This document shows, piece after piece, positions 12,648 to 25,500 of a stretch of DNA of 64,000 bases (within the stretch, counting starts at the first letter, position 1; every line of letters begins with the position of its first letter). The position numbers and the translations under genes were made by a program. The stretch covers positions 13,653,628 to 13,717,627 of the forward strand of contig NC_087075.1 of the NCBI RefSeq assembly GCF_026151205.1, in the 5' to 3' direction. The notes beneath the pieces are model-generated. The model did not search any database, was not told the DNA's origin, and saw only the letters and a program-made list of their open reading frames with translations. The stretch comes from Bolinopsis microptera (taxonomy: Eukaryota > Ctenophora > Tentaculata > Lobata > Bolinopsidae).

Positions 12648-13466
12648 ACAAGATCAACTAGTGTTGACCCAGTTAAATAGATGACTTACCTCACCAATTG
12701 GAGGTGATAGAAAACAGTTACGGAGTACGGACTAACGGACTTAATTAAATACTGTACTAACAACATAATAAGTTAATTTTTTATTATTATTAAGCTAATA
12801 TTAATATTAAGTTATTATTAATAATTAACAAGCACCATGAGAGTAGATGTAGTTGAGTATTTTGATGTGAGTTGAGAGTGCTAGATCTATAATATCAGTG
12901 CTGCTGTCTCGGCCTGTTATCAGTATCCACAGCACTTGGAGCACCTTGTTCAGAGATTACTCCTTCCTTATCGTCCTCTGCCAGTCTGACATTTTTTTCA
13001 CAAAATTTGTACACAAACTCGACGTGTTGCATCAGAAAGTGGAAATTGAAATAATATTTATTGGAAACAGTACAAATAGTAGATAAAATGAAGGCTCCCG
13101 TTCATCACCTTTACAATATCTTGGATCTATTCTCAATGGGTAAATAAAAATTTGCGAAATTATGCGAAATAAAGAATTTAAAAGGAATCCCTGTTTTTTT
13201 TATAACAACTCTCTCATTGAAGAAGACAAGTCAGAAATATTTAATACCATGACAAATCCAAAGGTCATGTGTTCGTATGGTCAAGTTACGATAATTATTC
13301 AGTTTGGAAAGAGAACTGCCTTGTAATCAAGGTACGTAACTAAATATTACACAACCATGTTCTCAAGTATTATTCTCTGCAACATACATAGTTATTTTTG
13401 ATGACACCTTATTTGACTATTAAATTTCATTGCACATTGATTTAACTGTCCGCTAAATAAATTACA
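12648..13466 (+). pseudogene. 3' flank with a faint reverse transcriptase remnant
   Basis: After the stop at 12647 the sequence is AT-rich. At about 13105-13143 a frame reads LQYLGSILNG, the conserved 'YLGSI' segment of non-LTR reverse transcriptases; the preceding 200 bp may be its degraded upstream part. Nothing else is coding. Confidence 0.35.
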
Positions 13467-14590
13467 GGGGGGGGGGGGGGGGAGGGGGGGGGGGGGAGGG
13501 GGGGGGGGTGTCACGTCAGTTTATGTCCGCCTATGTCCTGTCCTTTTGGATTCTATGAGACAACGGACGTGGTTTTTGGGACATTGGCGGACTCGGACGG
13601 ACATTTGCGGACCCGGACGGACATTGGCGGACTCGGACGGACATTGGTGGACACAGAAGGACATTGGTGGACATTAGCGGACATTGGTGGACATTAGCGG
13701 ACAAACATTTTTTCGCAACTTCTATGTATTATAATTTTGTACAAAGCAAACGACTTATTATAATCACTTATTATAATCACACTAAAGCTTTGAAAACCGA
13801 AAAAAATATTTTTGGCTCAAAATAATCAGGGTACCTTGAAACATGAACTGAAATAGTTTCTAGAAAAAGTTTGAGATTTTTGACTTGGATAATTTTCAGT
13901 CTGAGTCGATCTCGATACAAACCTTGGAAGGCAGAGCTCCCGCTTGCGAGCTCGTGTCACAAAGGGGAGGCCTGCCTTTCGAGATCGCATAACAAAGGGG
14001 AACCCTCGACTCCTAAATCGTATATATCGAAGGGTTTTACCAGAAAAACTTTGAAACAAGAGAAGGATAAACCCGATAAAGTTATTAACTGAACTGACGT
14101 ATTACGAAAAACTTTACGGCATGATCATGATCTGCATTAATTTGTTTGATCAAACTCCATGGGTTGCACAATGCACAGTAAGCAAAAGAAGATTTATGAA
14201 TCTTGCAATGAAATTGTTATCACTGAAGGTGTTATCAATTTATATCAATTTACCCAGCTAACGAATCGAAAGCAGAACCGATTCAGCACTGACCAAACAT
14301 CAGAGAGATCTTTGGGTCCAGATTTTATGTCCGAATAATATAAGAGGTCTAAAGTATAAAGATCTCACCAATATTCCCAATATTTATCTAAATCCAGTCA
14401 CTAAATCCGGTCGCTAAATCCAGATCTCTATTTGTGTCGTCAACATATCTTTGAACAGTTACACAGGGTACACAGTAGGCACAGTACCTATTTAACGAAA
14501 TATAGGGAATATAACAGCAAAAATTGAACATTTTATTTAGCAATTTAGGTGTCCATTAATGTCCGCTAATGTCCGCCAAAGTCTGTATAT
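13467..14590. repeat. G-run plus 18-bp minisatellite, possible inverted-terminus element
   Basis: 13467-13508 is almost pure G. From 13555 to 13705 a ~16-18-bp unit (GGACATTGGCGGACTC and variants) repeats about nine times. At 14548-14585 the same motif returns in reverse orientation (TGTCCGCTAATGTCCGCC). The two ends could be inverted termini of a ~1.1-kb non-autonomous element. Nothing coding is seen between them. Confidence 0.55.
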
Positions 14591-15250
14591 GTTGAGACTT
14601 TAACCCCCATACCAAACCTCTACAACATCACATCTCCGGCCCCAACTTATAATTAGAAGTCCATCATTTCGGCCAGGCTTATCTCTGTTTAGAGGTCTGA
14701 CATTCTGCGTCAAATAATACAAGCTTGTTCATAATAACCTATCATAAAGGATGAGAAAGTAAGAGATGAAAAAATGAGATTCCAAAATGTATGGCTATTT
14801 ACTGGCTAAAATATTGGTACGCGAATTCGTTTCGAGTGTGCTATATTATAATTATATCAGTCTAAACTCGAACTTTCCCGATCTACATTTAAAATTAAAT
14901 TGTAATGAAGGTAATTAAGGAAATATTTAATATTGTTTTGATTATTGTATTTACGTACTGTATTGTATTGTATTGATGCATTTTGTATATTTTGAAAGTT
15001 TTCCCAAAAAAAACCTTCCCGACCTATGACTTTTGAGAATGTTTCAAAAACCGCCTGCACCACCTCATGCATTTATGTTTTGTGGACCAAAAATTTGGAA
15101 TGAACTAAACTACTCAGTGAGATCATTATCATTTTAAGTAGAATGTTTTAAAAATGACGTTTTATTTCCACCTAGCTTTTAATAATATTCCTAATATTTG
15201 TCCATAATGTCTGAGCTAATATGAAAGTACATAATTTTAATTTTGGTAAC
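14591..15250 (+). pseudogene. Two short reverse transcriptase scraps
   Basis: On the minus strand 14620-14720 resembles the 'NVRPLNRDK' part of the tail seen at 8740-8780. On the plus strand 15000-15130 contains the pattern FGPKIWNELNYSVRS, followed by a phenylalanine/lysine-rich end, as in the last residues of CR1/jockey-type reverse transcriptases. Both have stops and frameshifts. Confidence 0.45.
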
Positions 15251-15529
15251 TTCATACAAATATTTGTACTAGCCAAACTGCTTCGCCGAACGATAAAATT
15301 GATCCTGTCAATGAATTTAACTTGCAATAACTGTCAACTGATATGAATCAGAACCAGGTCCATTCATTCTTTTTAACACTTTTACTTATGTCAAGAAAAA
15401 GGTGCCTATTGCTTCTGAAGGCTAGTAGACATTATCCACAGTCCACCTTAACAAGCAAGTACAGCATCAATTGGACAGATTTAACCAGTATACATGTAAC
15501 CATTATACATGATGACGACTAATGTCGTG

Positions 15530-15640
15530 TGTGCAGAGGCTGGTTACCTGGGGACCCCAGGCTATTATGTTCATAAACATAATAAAGATTTGGCGGAATG
15601 ACAGGATGAGCGCGGCCCAGTAAAGAGGCTGGTTGACAGT
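15530..15640 (+). repeat. Dispersed repeat with GGCTATTATGTTCATAAACA core
   Basis: The segment around 15545-15585 (ACCCCAGGCTATTATGTTCATAAACAT) resembles 41615-41665 (GACCTCAGGCTATCATG, TTCATAAACAT, CAGGCCCAGTAA). Both are followed by a CCCAGTAA motif. They are probably copies of one short element; its ends are not resolved. Confidence 0.5.
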
Positions 15641-16534
15641 ACCGATTAGTCGTTTGTTATGAAAATTAAAAGCACATGTGCGCGGCTCTACCGCGCGCGC
15701 GCAAATTTAAGTCGCAGTGAGTGCTAAAATGTCATACTCTACGGAAATTGTACTGACAATTTGAGCCTTTCTTTGTGTGAAAAGTACCACGGTTTTCACA
15801 AAAGTCAATCGTTTCAGCAATGTAAACGCGTTTATTGTTAAAAATGTAAACAATCTCAATAAATTACAATTTAAAATGTTTAAAAAGATCATTCGCAAAA
15901 TAAGACATAACAATATAACTAACAAAGCAAAACAAGAGGGGTTGTTAGACTTGAAAACTAGTGACCCAGGCCATATTTTCTTGACACGTGACGTTGATTT
16001 GAATATTTTAATGGTGGCTGCTGAGAGCTGATTGGTTAGTGACTGTCACGTGACAGATTAATAAGGCTCATGTCCCCACCATAGCAATATCTAGGAAAAT
16101 TATAATAAATTATGAGTGAAGTCCTTGAACCTGATAAAATAATAACAGCTTATGACCTTGAAAGTTACTGCAAATCACATTTCATGATTGAATTCAGCTG
16201 GCAAGCGATCCAAAATACTTTTAGGAAGTACATGTTCTGGAATAAAATAAGGCAAATTACGCCGCAAACTACCTATAATATCAGCAGTAAGAAATGTGCT
16301 GTTATGTTCTGAAAAGTTATTTAAATTATATTATTGAACTCGTTTAATAATAAAATAAAAAAATTAATCTTCCAAAATTATTTGCAGTTACTGGCATTGC
16401 ACTGTTGCTAAAATATCTGTTAATTTCGCCTTAAAGACGGGTTATATATTATAATTTAAATATCAATTTATAACCATATTACCTGTAAATAAAAAGGGAA
16501 GGAAAAACAACTTGAATTAAGTAACTAAAACAAA
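15641..16534 (+). other. AT-rich stretch with two short ORFs of doubtful reality
   Basis: A GC-rich (CG)n-like patch lies at 15690-15702. Two short ATG frames occur, 15777-16031 (84 codons) and 16112-16312 (66 codons, MSEVLEPDKIITAYDLESYC start). Neither has a recognisable domain or splice context. The second has a mixed, non-repetitive composition and could be a small gene or an exon, but evidence is thin. Confidence 0.25.
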
Positions 16535-19500
16535 CTAAAGTAATGTTGATAAACTACTGCTACTAGGTCCATCCTCTTCTTCATCATTCCCCCCGTTGTA
16601 GAAATAAGACATTAAATTTATCAGGAATAAAACTCGTTTCTCGATGGCCTCAGTCTCAGTTTCGTCCTTACAGACACTGTTCCCACAAAATACTCGCATG
16701 AAGATGCTGAACAAGTTCTCTTCTCCCGCTACGCTCTCGCAAATTTCCCGCATTTTTACTGGGTCTTCTATCTTCTCTTTGTTGATCGCTTGTTGCTCTC
16801 CTGAAAGATAAAATATCGATTAAAAACCAGCACATACATAGATCAATTATAATAGAAAAATGTTATATAGCTAGCTTTTCAGATTACAATTTGAAGCTCG
16901 GATCGAATTGTCAACAACTTACGGTTGTTTAAATAAATCAAAGTGAAAGAAAAGACATAATAAGCAAAATATAAACTTGTGATATAAAATAGACCGATTA
17001 CATAATAATTTAACATACGTCATTTCGCTAACTAATTTCACTTTTAAAGCTTTACTACATTACATCACTATCATTACTTACTACAAACATTTCACTATTT
17101 CACTTTTTCACTAATATTTCACTACTAATCCTTACCCAATATCTTGCAGGTTATAGTAACCAGACTCTCGTATCCACTTAAAACCTTGTTGTTATGATCT
17201 TCTAATAAAGTATCGTAATGTTTCCTTGACATGGTAGAGATTGTCTTAGTTTGCAATCTCAAAGCTTCTGATATACTCTGTATTGATACCTGAATATTGT
17301 TAGTGTTAATGCTAGAATGCTGTAAGATAAAATAACGGTGGTATTAATATGGAATGATAGGAATGTAGGGTGAAATGTAACACAATCTTTCTGACTATAC
17401 AGTATGATATAAAAACTTCCAACAATTATTCAGCTGAATTTATGAACAGTGAACAGTAATTTCATAACTCCACAAATAAGCAGTAACCACATTAAGTGAC
17501 CACAATAAACAGTGACCAGTGACCAGTGACCAATGACCACATTCCCCTTACCTCTAAAGATTTGACAGCATCGTTCTTCTTACACAGGCTCTGATAAAGA
17601 TTGGTATTTATAGTCTGAACCTTGCTGTTTGTGGACTTTAGCTCCTCTATCTCAGCTAGTAGTTTACTGATAGTTTGCGGAGTGTTTAGCTGCAGTTCCA
17701 CGTTTTGTAGCCGGAGTTCAGCGCTCTGTTTCTTAAATTCTGCCAGATGTTCCTGTGATAGTTGTGTGGTTATTATTTGTTACTCATTATTATTCATTAC
17801 TCCATGTTACTCATCAAAAGAGGTAGGATATTTTGTAAAGCCCCCAAATATCAAAACAAGAATCTCTGAAATGAGTTATGATTCTTACAGGGAATTTTAT
17901 AGGGTATTTTTTTCTAGTCATTCTGATAACTCACCTCCATCTTTTTGCTTTGATCGTTTTTGTGAGACAGTTGTTCGTTAGTTGATTGAGTGAGGTGCTT
18001 GTTGGCATCCTGCCATTTGGTAGACATGCTCTTTACAGTAGTTCTCAACTCTCTCTCAGTACGCAACTGTAAGATTTGTAAGATTGGTAAGATTTGTAAG
18101 ATTTGTAAGATTGGTAAGATTTGTAAGATTGGTAAGATTTGTAAGATTTGTAAGATTGGTAAGATTGGTAAGATTTGTAAGATTGGTAAGATTTGTAAGA
18201 TTTGTAAGATTTGCAAGATTGGTAAGATTTGTAAGATTGGTAAGATTTGTAAGATTTGTAAGATTGGTAAGATTTGTAGGATTTGTAAGATTTGTAAGAT
18301 TTGTGAGATTTGTAAGATTTGTAAGATTTGTACAAAAATTATTACAGGAATGACAATTTAGAAGCGGCTTTTCACATCATACTCTAACATTCTACTTAAA
18401 GTACAGTTTGCCTGTCGGATTACATTACGGTGAATTGGTGGATAAGCTATTGAGAAGTGCGAAAGATAGAAAATGATAGAGTATGGTTGGGCAGCATGTC
18501 AAGACGAACAAGTTTTTAATTATGCATCAAATTTGTGAGGACATAAAAACTACGCAAAGATGTTTAAAAGACAATCGTAGCTGTTGCCAGAATACATATT
18601 ATCACTACAACCAAAACTAGAAAACAAAAATTCAATACATTTACAAAACATCTTACTTGTTCCACGATATCAGCAATTCTCTGGTTTAATTTTTTGTTCG
18701 TCTGGGTTAACACTTTTATCTTCTCTAAGGAACAGAATTGTGTGGTTAATTAGTAGTTAATTAGCAAGTAGTGAACTAGTTAATTAGTATTTAAGTAGCA
18801 AGTAGTGAACTAGTTCATTGAGTAGCCATTTTGTGGACTGAAAAGTGCCATTTTATTAAGAGTTGTCTGTCCATTATAATATCAAATACAAAAGGTTTGA
18901 CCGATTAACTACATTAACGACAAGAGAAACGCCATTGTCGGACGTGAGGAGAGTGAGGACTCCTCAAACTACATTAAATACATTCCTTCTGTAACGTCCT
19001 CAATAAATATAGTTACGAAAACAAAATATAATACCTCCAGCTTTGATGTTTTGCTGAAGGAGTAACCGTTCAGCATCAGATGTTCCACTCGAGCACAATG
19101 GGCTATTATCGTGACCAGATTCTGGGTTCACATGATCTTCCAGTATTTCAATGAGTTTGGCGGGTTGAATTTGGTTGTCTGAATTTGTCGGTCTTTCTGG
19201 CTTCAAACCCCTAGCTCGCGGATATATTGAACTTTTTGACGTTATGTTGATCCCCCAAGTTTTTTGGGGATGTGCCTGAAAATGGTCATTTTCAGTTTCT
19301 TGTCTCTTGAATTGGAAGGTTTGCAGGTGCTAACGGTAGAATCTTTGCAAGCAAGCAATTATAGAAATCTTATTGATCAATAATAAGTGGAGGTTATTTA
19401 AAAAAACAAAACAGAGAGACACTAAGGTGGTACCTCGTCAGGAACCGTATATATACAATAAATTAAATCAAGTGATGCAATTGGCAGAGCACAATCGTAA

Positions 19501-22500
19501 ATCCTGAGCAATAGATATCATCTATCCCTCGTAGCTCTTCTCCTCAGGTATCAGGTTGAAGGAGACATTGGATATAGGGGCAGTCCATGCCTTCTTTGCC
19601 TTTCCACGTACACCTCTAACAGCTACTAGCACACTCCTCATTATATCCATGCTCAGGCGTGTCCTGATGTTACACATCACCTGGCTGTAGTCCTCCTTTG
19701 TCTTGGTGGCTATCAACACAGCAAGTCTTCTTATGAAACACTTGGCCTCCGGTGCCATTCCTCCTGTAGTGGTAAATACAAGGGGGACGAATGACCCTTT
19801 CTCCAATTGTAGCACTCGGTTCATGTACTGGTTCTTTTTCTCATTCTCGTGCAGAGTGTAGAGCTGTGGCATGGTCTTTCCTTGATATGTAGGCGATTTA
19901 GGATTGAAAATGCGCACATCAAAGAAAGTCCTCTCAAATGTGCTCCACACTCCTCTTGCTGATATATCAAGCCTAGCCTTATCAGCATTGTTGCCCTTTT
20001 GTTGGAAGTTGGCCGATTCTATAGGTGTTAAAAGGGGCTCAATCCTCACATCCTTGGTCACCAGCCTAAGGTATTCAGCAACGGAGTCTCTCACGTTGTT
20101 ATGACGGTAGTTCACATACCCCCCTCTCTTACAGTTGAGGATATGATTGTGATCATTCTTGGCTCCGCAATCGCAGAATCTTGGGGTGTTAGGGATGTCC
20201 CAACCATACCGGAGATGAACAGCATCTCTGAAGTCTTGCTTGCTGTAAGCATACCCTAGCTGTTGAATGGGGAGACATGTTAGCCAAGCTCCTGACCCAT
20301 GCTCTTGTACCAGCTGCAATGACTCCCTGGTATTCTCATCCACTTCACTCATTATCTCAGCAAGCTCCTTCTTCAAGCGTAATTCTTTAACTAACTTGAG
20401 GCAATCTACTCTGCCCTTTATCTTAATTTTATCCAACTTCATCAGGGATGTCTCCTGGTGATAGATAAGGTCAACCAGCTCCTCTGTTATCTTAAGTGAC
20501 GTCTGGTATTCCTTCTCCGCGATCTCTACTGGATTAACAATACCAAGCCCCCCTAATCTTACAGGTAGCGATAACATTCTCCTGTGCAGATCAGACACAT
20601 TCCTACCAATAATTGCAGGGATGAACTTTTCTCTTATACACTTCTCCAATGGGATGAAGAGGTCTTTAGTGTCTTGGATGGTACGCATCACAAAGGTCCA
20701 CCGATGACATAGGGCTTTGGTATACCCTGATAGGGCTGCCTGAGGTTCATCGAGGGCAATATCTGACAACTCTTCTACATCCTTCACCCATTTCTCTACT
20801 TTCTTTTTTACATATGTCTCTCTAGCCTCCTCTCCACCTATCACTGCTCCCAGATGACGCTCCCCATCACATGTGATCTCTATACCAGTCTCTCCAAATA
20901 AAAACGTGGCTGCTGGTAGTAGCGATTTTTCTTTTAAGATAAGAATAGTCTTCACTGCTTTAGGGAAGTAGCCTAACTTAGGACCGTTTACACTGAGTAA
21001 ATCCCACCACAGCCGGAGTTTCTTCAGGGTACCTGCTGCTGCAGAGTCATCTGCATACCACGCTTGCATCAATTCTCCTAACTTTGTCACGCTGGCCAGG
21101 ATGTTGATAAGAGGACGAATACCGATAGCATACTCTGCCATTGCTGCCACATCCCCTTGCGTTGCCCCTTCATCAGAGTAAATTATCTCACACGAATATG
21201 TGTCGTTGACAATGAGTTTGGCTGATTTCTGATAGGTGTTTTTCAGGTATTGGTGAAACGGAGGACATAGCTGCCTAATGTTGTGAATAGCTGCTTTGCG
21301 ATTAAGCCTGTTAAACGCATTATCAGCATCAACAAGAAGCACTGCCTCTGTCTTAGGATCTTCCCATGTCCTCTTAACTGCTCTGATGGATGCCTCAATG
21401 CCTGACTCTAGCCCAGCACATGACTGAAGAGGTCCTGCAGCCTCTTGTATATCATCCTTAATTACCCCAATAACCACCTTGCCAACAATACGCCGAAGAA
21501 CCTCTCCTACCCCCACCGGCCGTACACCAGGATTACCTCTCTTATCGTCACCCTTATTCAGTGGTACCAGTCTACAGGCCACAAACTCATTCAGACTCTC
21601 TGGGTTAACATCCTCTACACACAAACGCTTTGCAAATTCAGCTATTGCACCGCAGAGTTGAAAAGGAAGTTTCCCATACGCTTTAGAGCACAAGATGTGC
21701 TTCCACCCATCTGCATCCAAATGGGTTGGGCCACCTGAGCCCTTAACATGGAGTGCCGCTTTCTCAACTAGCTCTGCCGATATTTCAGCAAATATCACCG
21801 ACTGTGCCTGAGGCGCTGTTATAGGTAGAATGATATCAGCTGGAGGTGTCTCAGCTTTAGGATGTTTCTCTTGTAATAGACTCTTTATCTTTCTATTTAA
21901 TGTGTGTACCCCAACAACTGAGTCTTCGTTGTTGATGAGCTTCATGGCCTGACATACTTTACCCACCATCATTAACCTACTAAAGCCTTTCATTTTTGAT
22001 GGATCTTCAGACTTTTTCCTTCGTTTTAGCTTCTCCTGGATGACACGAGCCTCATCCATGAGGGAATTGAGGTCGCCATCCTTCCACTTTTCTAGTCTAT
22101 CTACCAGGTACTTGGCATTGTCTCTAGCTTTTGACTTAGATGAAGGCTTCTGTAACATAATAGGGATAAATATATGGACTAGCTGCAATGAAAGACTCTC
22201 CCAGGCCGTTTTATTCACAAACAGGTACAAAAGTCGTGTCAACTCTTTGATAAACTTCTCCCCACTCTTACCCCTTGGCACCATAAACAAATTCCTACAC
22301 CACGTAATAATTTCATCATATATCCCCGTAAGTTCTGACCGTATACACCCTTCCCCAACCATGGTACCCCACGTCAAATTATTTGATCTATTCAACTGGC
22401 AGCAGTCACAGTACCATTCATCATCTTCACTGGTTTTATGATCCTCATACTCTTCATCACTCATACACAAGCAGGCCTTATGAATCCAAACCTCGCACTC

Positions 22501-25500
22501 CTCACACTGCAAAGCATCTACATGCCATTCAACTCTGGTTTTACATATAGGACATATGTCATCTATCTTCTCCTTCTCCTTTGGTCTACATTTTTTCTTC
22601 TTATCAACTCTTGTTTTATGATTGATGTTTACTTCTAGGACTTGAGGTCTATTTAACAAGGGTTTCTCTGTTCTGATGTGGCGCCGAAAGTCATATCTCG
22701 AAGAAGATGATTGAAGTTTGATAGAATTGGTTGAGTTTAATACTTTCTGATTATACACAGGTTCGTTAGTACTTTCTTCTTCAGCTTGTCCGTTGGTCTC
22801 TACATGTTCTGTACTGGCTGGGGCACTATCAGTGTGCCCCGTTTGCCCGTCCTTGTTTGCCATCCCTGAACTCAATAAATGTAATAGATTTGTAGTGTTG
22901 TAATTAGTTTAAATAAGGTGGTACCTGCAGTAGCTGTCTATTGCGGGAGGGAATCACCAATTTATGACCGGATTGCTTTTCAATTTCACAAAAACCATTG
23001 GAAAGGATTTCGTAGTGGCGTTTACAAACGATGAGAACAGGCACAGTTGAAGAAAACATCGGATGAACGATTTGAATGCATCCACTGGAACATTGTTCGG
23101 CAATCGTTTTTCGGTAATGTCGCTTTTTAAAATGAGTGCCATCAGTTGATAAACCAATAAGGTCGCACCGCTCGCGCTTTGGAGACGCCTGGAACTGGAT
23201 TTTACATCTATTAATTATTGTTAGCGTTACTTTTTTGTGGTTGTAGGGAAGCCCAATTAATTTTTATCCCAGCGTATATTGATGCAAACAGCAAAATTTT
23301 GGGACCATTTAATAAGTCTATTGGTAATCTAATTTGAATACCTATTAAAATTTGAATATCTTTTTTCATTTAAAATTTGTGATCATTTATTCTATGCTTA
23401 AACTGTAAGCAACGAGCAAACTAATCAAATTATTGCTATTATCAATTATAATTATAGTTACCTGTGAATTATTTGTTATCTCAGACAGGTCACAGTCAGT
23501 GGGCCCAAAGTCGAAAGTCCCTAAGCCAGCCATATTTTGACAAGGATCACAAGTTTTTTCTTCGCTGGGCCCACTTTTGTCTGGGCCACTTTTTGGTAAC
23601 GTAATAACAGTGGTTCCGATGACTCCTTTAATGTGTTGATTTGAAGCATTTGACTGAGTTACGGCATTGGGTTGGGGCAAATCTTCAGTTTGAAGATTGA
23701 ATATTTCACCAGGACTTTTTTTCTTGACAATTATCATTCTACATTTCTGTGACCCCGTATGAGGTCCTAATTCATTCAAATCGCTTTTTTTTTGAGCTGA
23801 GGCCTCGTCTGCGCTATTCTTTTTACCATCTTCCTTATCCTTCTTGTCTGCGCTATTCTTTTTACCATCTTCTTTATCCTTCTTGTCTGCGCTATTCTTT
23901 TTACCATCTTCTTTATCCTTCTCGTCTGCGCTATTCTTTTTACCATCTTCTTTATCCTTCTCGTCTGCGCTATTCTTTTTACCATCTTCTTTATCCTTCT
24001 TGTCTGCGCTATTCTTTTTACCATCTTCTTTATCCTTCTCGTCTGCGCTATTCTTTTTACCATCTTCTTTATCCTTCTCGACGGCGCTATTCTTTTTACC
24101 ATCTTCTTTATCCTTGTCAGACTTTTCAAAAACTTGATTGAGGATGTCCATGGTATGATGATATTGCATTTCCCAATCCATATTCAACAGATGACCGTCC
24201 ACAAAATTCCTCAGGAATATTGTCTGATTTACATTTATCTTTTCAACGAATTTAATGTCTGTCATGGTTTGGCGCATGAACATGCGTAAACTCGATAGAT
24301 GCTCCTCGTTGACGGGCGTGGAAACATCAACATCAACATGATTTCCTTCTACAGTTGGGGCAAGTTTTTCGAGCCCTTTTTCTTGTAATAATTGTTTGCA
24401 CATTTCACGACTTTGAAAAATTGGATCCAGATCGAATGTATATTTTTCTAGCAGCATCAGAGTTCTTTTCAAGTTAGTGATTCGTGTGGTGACCATCTTT
24501 TGTGTTTCTGAACTATCTATCATATAGAATAGTCTATAGATAAGAGATCTTTCAGAGACACTCATTTCTACAAATGCGCTGCTGTTTCTTACACGGGCTC
24601 TCAAATAGGCTAATAAGTTAGGAGACTTCTTCGTAATAAAATCATCTAACACATCATCAATGGCCGAGCAAAATCTTCGATAAATTGAAGGAACCTTTCT
24701 CCAGCTAGAAAATAGAGTTTCAGCGAAATTGGTTTGTATCAGAGGCGCGATAACAGACTCTTGGTCTTTGATAAAATCAATAATTTTAGTACAACACGAT
24801 TTTCTCCTCTTATCGAACTTCATTGTAGAGAATATACCAAATGCTGAAATCATAGAGAGAACAGGATGGCTATGTTTTTTGAAAATAGACTCAAAAGACT
24901 CTCCATCTGAAGCAAGCAAAAGCAATCCTTTTTCAATTTCTTTAGACTCGATTAAATCTTTTACAAGATCTTTGAGTTTATTCGAAAAGACAGAGCAGAA
25001 ACTCAAAAAGTCAACATCTTTCAGCTCACTACTTTTGACATAAAATCTAATGCTCGAGTCGTTGACATCCTCACATTCTTCAGATGTATTTTCATTGGTA
25101 ATGGGAGCCGTATTTTTGACAAGCCCTATTATCCCAAGGTCTGCAAATTTACAGAAAGAAGAAGAAGATTCCTTTCCTTCCGCACCACTGCAATCACTAT
25201 GGTTAAAATCATTCGCTGGGATTCCATCTTGGTTTTCTTCATCAGTCTCGTCTAGTATAACCTCAGGGCACTTCAGATCAGTGCAGGGTTGGGACGATAT
25301 CGATAAATCAGGAGGTGATATTATGGTGGAACAATCGTCATTATAAGATCTCATTATCTCTGGAGATGATAGATCAGATTCATTGATCGTGTCGTTCATT
25401 AGCAGTTCTTTTTGCTTCTCATATGAGCTCTTAGTGCCTGCTTCTTTGCTCGAAGTTGATTCTATATCCTGGCAATGGTCTGCGATTGGATTTGAACTTT

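Noticed and set aside
18045-18361. Open frames and possible CRISPR-like pattern in the 9-bp array
   Set aside because: Short unit without spacers, lying in an intron; the frames are repeat shadows.
22954-23157. Separate 67-codon gene on the minus strand
   Set aside because: A different frame of the same interval fits as exon 23188-22925 of the coiled-coil gene, with donor and phase support.
23749-24141. Plus-strand Leu/Tyr/Ser repeat protein
   Set aside because: Antisense shadow of the 39-bp charged coding repeat.
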